The position numbers and the translations under genes were made by a program. 64,000 bases of DNA from Gyromitra esculenta (taxonomy: Eukaryota > Ascomycota > Pezizomycetes > Pezizales > Discinaceae): assembly GCA_038503075.1 (NCBI GenBank), contig JBCAML010000022.1, positions 310,001 to 374,000 on the forward strand, written 5' to 3'. Below the pieces are notes generated by a model. It saw only the letters and a list, made by a program, of their open reading frames with translations. It ran no database searches and was not told the origin of the DNA. This document shows, piece after piece, positions 60,104 to 64,000 of this stretch (position 1 is its first letter; the number at the start of each line of letters is the position of its first letter).

Positions 60104-61562
60104 ATGTCTTTCTACGGTAATCCAGCTTACACCTCCCCCTATATGGGAGGGGGAGGGAACCCTCCTTACGTCGAAGCACCAGCCCCTCCTGGTCCTACTC
60201 CTGGTGAATATAGCCAACAGTTTGAAGAGATCTATGCCGAGCCTGGCTCTCCTCTCGTCTACCCTGTCTCTCCAACAGTTGGAATGTCCCCCGCACACTC
60301 TCGTGACAATTCCCGTACCCGCTACGACGAGCCGATGATTCGCGTTCCTGGCGGTGGCAGGGATAAATCCTACCACGCCAGCCACCTTAGTATCGGTGCC
60401 AGCAGCAAAGCCCTTTCCCGCTCCAACTCCGGACGCTCTGGGAGCCGTCCCCCCGTCTACGTAGAAGTAGCCAAGACTGCTAGTCGAGGCCGTCACGGTC
60501 GTGAAGGCAGTATTGGGACTCAGTATTACTATGATGAAGCTGGAAGAAAGCGTGCTCCTTCAACCTACAGCAACTCCTCGTATGGTTCTCGAGGACATTC
60601 TAGATCACACTCTAAAGTTCGCCACTCCAGAACCTCGTCTCGTGGCTCATACGACTCTTATGATGAGGAATACGACGAACACGAACACAATCACGCTGGT
60701 GCTGTAGGGCTCTACCGTGGTGGGCGACGTGAAGAAGAGGATTTGTCTTTGCAACTCCGCAAGGTACAGCAGCAACTAGAGCAAGTTCATTTAGAGGCCG
60801 ATAAGAAAAAGAAAGAGGAGGAGATTGCCAGGCTCGAGAAGCTCCGCACCGAGGAGATCGAGCGGAAGGTATCCGAGCAGCTGCAACTCCAGAGGAAGAA
60901 AGAGATGGATGAGGCTGCCGCAAAGAAGAGGCAGCAAGACGAGGAACGGGCGAAAATAAAGGCTGAGGCTGAGAAGATCATCGCAGAGCGTCTCGCACAG
61001 GAGAAGGCCATTAAGGACAAGGAAGAGGCGGAAAAAAAACGGATCGATGCTCTTGTTGGAGCCAGATATGCCGCCATGAATCAAGGAAGGAAGACCTATA
61101 CTAAGTTTTCCAAGATCCATCTTTGCAAGGAAGCTCTAGATGAGCGCAAGATTGCCTACACCGAAGAGGTAAGCTTCAGTGGTTCATCGTCCCGAGCAAT
61201 ACCTTTACTAACATCAATTACTAGGCCGAGCACTTCCTTGTTCACAGAGTTGTCGACAAGACCGAGCAGAACTACCTCTGGAGTCGTACCAAGGAGATCC
61301 GAAGTAAGTGATTTACGCTTTGCCAAGGATTCGCTTAACGGGGAAGCTAACAGTATCTCTAGACTACTACAGACAGATCCAAGATGCTGCCGATAAGGCT
61401 CCTACTGTTCGTGGCCCCAACGGCGGCTGGGTCAAGTACGTCCAAATCGCTGGCCAGCCGTACCCGATGGCTCTTCCCGTCACCATTACCCAAACTCCTG
61501 GCGGTGGTCAAACCCAAATTGTTGACAAGATCAAGTGGACCGACATCTTCCGCCAGTTTTAA
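60104..61562 (+). CDS. Conserved fungal coiled-coil protein of unknown function
   Basis: The inferred structure is join(60104..61168, 61225..61303, 61363..61562), 447 residues. Residues 1-60 are Gly/Pro/Tyr-rich. Residues 60-200 are rich in Ser, Arg, His and Tyr (RS-like, disordered). A highly charged coiled coil spans about 212-325 (LQLRKVQQQLEQV through runs of Glu/Lys/Ala). The C-terminal domain (about 326-447) contains KIHLCKEALDERKIAYTEEA, FLVHRVVDKTEQNYLWSRTK and ends KWTDIFRQF. This C-terminal domain faintly resembles DUF8035-type fungal domains; that is a recollection, not a search result. The introns (56 and 59 bp) have GTAAGC...CTAG and GTAAGT...CTAG ends with CTAAC branch sites. 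Function unknown; perhaps cytoskeletal or RNA-associated, but this is a guess. Confidence 0.85.
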
Positions 61563-64000
61563 ATTAAGGCTGAGTGTGTTTGGGGATTGAATCGTCGGGG
61601 CTACCACTATAGCGATCGGCACAGATATCGGAGCATAAAAGCATGGGACACGAGTTAAATTCAGATCATGAGGGTTATGATTTTTATCTATGATTACATG
61701 GGATCGGAACCATTTTTTTGTTTGTTTACAGGGGGAGGGCTTGCCTCGTTTCTTTCATTTGTTTAAAATTCTGTGCAGCGTTAATGACGGGTTTTTATTT
61801 TTGGGCGGTGGGGGGAATCATCTGGGAGTTTTTATTTTTCATACTGGGGCTAGTCATTGGCGGGGGTCTTTTAGCTGTTCTTAAGATGCTCATCAGCAAA
61901 GTTTCTTTTCTCTTTTCTTTCCTTTTTTTTTGGAGGGGTAGTTGCCTTTTGTTAGATATCATTTTCGTTCATCTTTCAATGGCATTAACGAGAGCGTTTC
62001 TCTATTATTCATACATCTTCTCCAACTTAATCAACCTCATCGAGTTGGTGTTTCATTGGCAGCTGGAAAAAGCAAAGAGAGGTATTGGAGTTTCTGGTTA
62101 GCGTTCCTCTGATTTCTTCTTTTCTTTTGGAGCGAATGTATTCAGAATCTAGCCTCTTGACAAGACATTCGAAACTGAGCAAGTTTAAAGTGCTCGTGTG
62201 GGGGGAAGAAGTTTGCAATTGTGCCTTTAAAGAAACCAGCAAGCTAAGCTAAGCTCGGCTCGGCTCAGCCCAGCTCAGCCCGTCCCATTCGGTTCCTACA
62301 TATCATGTGCAAAGCTAAACTTTACATATTCTGCAACCAGAGATGTGAAAACGGTTTCTTGGGGCATCTAACTTCTATCTATCGTACATTGCCTTGATCT
62401 GTCACGGCGGTCCGATTCTCCACTACATCCCTGTCCATGTCCAAGATGAGGAGTTACCCCTCCCCCCCTCTCCTCTCTCTGTCATCATTCTAAATACAAC
62501 CCTTCTCTCCACCAGTTTGCCCCTGTCTGTCTGTCTGTCTGTCTCCTGTAAGCCGCGCGGAACATAAAAAGAAAGAAAAAAAGCCTACGTCTAGGCAAGG
62601 CAGGTAACCGTAAAACAAGCCAAGAGGAGGGGGCCTTAAAAATGTGGATTTACTCGTTTTTGTCACACATAACTAATTCACCATCGGCTTGCAAAAAGGA
62701 ACAACTACCAAAGAAAAAGAAAGAAAGAAAAAAAAAATACATATATATATATACAGTTACGATATCACATGCGGAAAGCAAGCGCGGCGTCAGCAGATAA
62801 AATGCAGGGTGGTTTGATTATGCGCACTTCACCCGGTGAGAGGTGTGGTGTGTGGGTTTATTTTTGATTTTTCACGTGATTACTATGGGTTCCCGCAGTT
62901 GATGATTGATGGGGGGGTTGTTATGAGACGAGTGATGGGGCGTGATGGGATGTGGTTTTTTCTCTCTTTTTGAGCCATCGGGTGCGGATAGAGCTATGAC
63001 GCTGACCCCGGGGGGGGGCTTACAACGGTATAGATGTATGCGTGTAGATCATAGAGATGCACATAGGCTCCTTGTAGCAGGGGGCTCTTATATAGTGGCT
63101 GTTTCAGATACCCGGTTTTTTTCTTTTCTTCCCTTTCTTCTGGATTTGGTGACGTTGGGGGTTGGAGGTTGGAGATATATAGCTTGCTATACTCTGGTGT
63201 GTTGGATAGACAGCTGAGGTATTACCATGTATGTTGGCGTGAAGCAAACGTCGTTTGGGATTTCAGTGTTTGGCTGTCGATGCGTTTACTTGATGGGTGT
63301 GCGCGGGAGGGGAGTGTTGGTTAGTATGTATTGCACTGGCTTGATCACATTTAGTAGATCTGGTGGTGCTTCTACCGATATATGGCGATCTCTGTGTGTC
63401 CCTTCATAGCCAATCACTCGTCGTTTATCGTGGTTAGCCTCGTGCCAGCACATCCAGGCTATAGTAAAAACGTATCCGGGAACAACTGCGCATGGCATAC
63501 TCGGTGGCGTACAGTATACAGCTTAAGTTTTGGAGTATCCTTAGATGTAAGTTACAAGTCCAATTTAATAGAATACGGTTCGGGGGGGGATAAGCAGTGA
63601 TCCAATGGCCTGAGCTAAGATGTCGTGAGCCTTGCGCCTTGACAATAACATGCGGGTGCTAAATCTTGTGTACGTGTATCAGGAGTGGTCGTTTCTGAGG
63701 ATATCGATGTTTTGTTACGGCCGGGCTATGGTATTGGTATGGAACAAGGATGTACACGTGTTACAGAACTGACTTGGGTACTACAACATACAGTGATATA
63801 GGTCCCAATCGCTAGTAGCGGGAAAGAGGGAGGTTGTACGATATAGTGTTCAGTCTGTAATACAATTCAAACGTCTCATATCTCGTCTTCAATCTAAGTG
63901 AGATCAAGGTCACAGCATGGACCTATAGATGCATCGAGTAACGTCCACTCAAGTCGCACTAGGACCAGCCGCCTTTAAGAATTAGTGATTGAGGTTCTTA
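61563..64000. other. 3' flank and intergenic stretch
   Basis: The first few hundred bases are the T-rich 3' untranslated region of the coiled-coil gene; a 127-codon plus frame at 61718-62101 is probably an accident of that T-rich sequence. Simple repeats follow: AAGCT/CGGCT/CAGCC-type pentamers at 62241-62280 and (CTGT)n at 62523-62544. A TCACGTGA E-box lies at 62872-62879. No gene is seen up to the window end. Confidence 0.6.

Overview
The window reads as a gene-poor accessory stretch of a filamentous ascomycete (Pezizomycotina) nuclear genome. The reasons are short introns of about 49-150 bp with GTRNGT-like donors, CTNAY-type branch sites and CAG/TAG acceptors; eukaryotic housekeeping genes (TRAPPC11-like, RXT2-like, prefoldin 1); fungus-specific families (HeLo domain, AA12-like sorbosone dehydrogenase, ankyrin-kinase); and many decayed DNA transposons. 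Leotiomycetes is my best guess for the class, but this is weakly supported.

Layout. Positions 1-5.9 kb hold no convincing gene. At 5.87-7.45 kb is a secreted sorbosone-dehydrogenase-like gene (minus) carrying one in-frame stop. At 10.6-11.2 kb is a small single-pass membrane protein (minus), and at 13.6-14.4 kb a two-exon C2H2 zinc-finger gene (minus). From 14.4 to 20.9 kb there is only non-coding DNA with a 58-bp tandem repeat. At 20.9-22.4 kb is an F-box/LRR-like gene (minus). From 22.4 to 28.4 kb there are inverted-repeat transposon remnants and a 79-bp tandem duplication. The conserved core is at 28.4-34.5 kb: a four-exon TRAPPC11-like gene (minus) head-to-head with a five-exon RXT2-like gene (plus), sharing a 315-bp promoter.

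The most interesting locus is 36.3-43.3 kb. A protein kinase-ankyrin gene (minus) and a HeLo-pseudokinase gene (plus) stand head-to-head, about 630 bp apart. Both look like parts of fungal cell-death/allorecognition systems, and both are nearly full length but broken by a few point mutations. From 45 to 52 kb lie three decayed relatives of the F-box gene. One is interrupted by a 356-bp hAT element with perfect 8-bp target-site duplications. A 173-bp Tc1/mariner-type MITE lies next to them. A Ser/Thr-rich single-pass membrane protein is at 49.5 kb, prefoldin subunit 1 at 53.4 kb, and a basic coiled-coil protein at 60.1 kb. The remaining stretches look non-coding.

How it fits together: the conserved genes serve membrane traffic (TRAPP), chromatin repression (Rpd3L) and chaperoning (prefoldin), and are intact. 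The accessory genes (AA12-like enzyme, kinase-ankyrin, HeLo, F-box relatives) are mostly inactivated. At three sites the best explanation of the break is a TpG-to-TpA change, which is what repeat-induced point mutation would leave. Exon structures were worked out by hand from reading frames, splice signals and family similarity recalled from general knowledge; no search was run.
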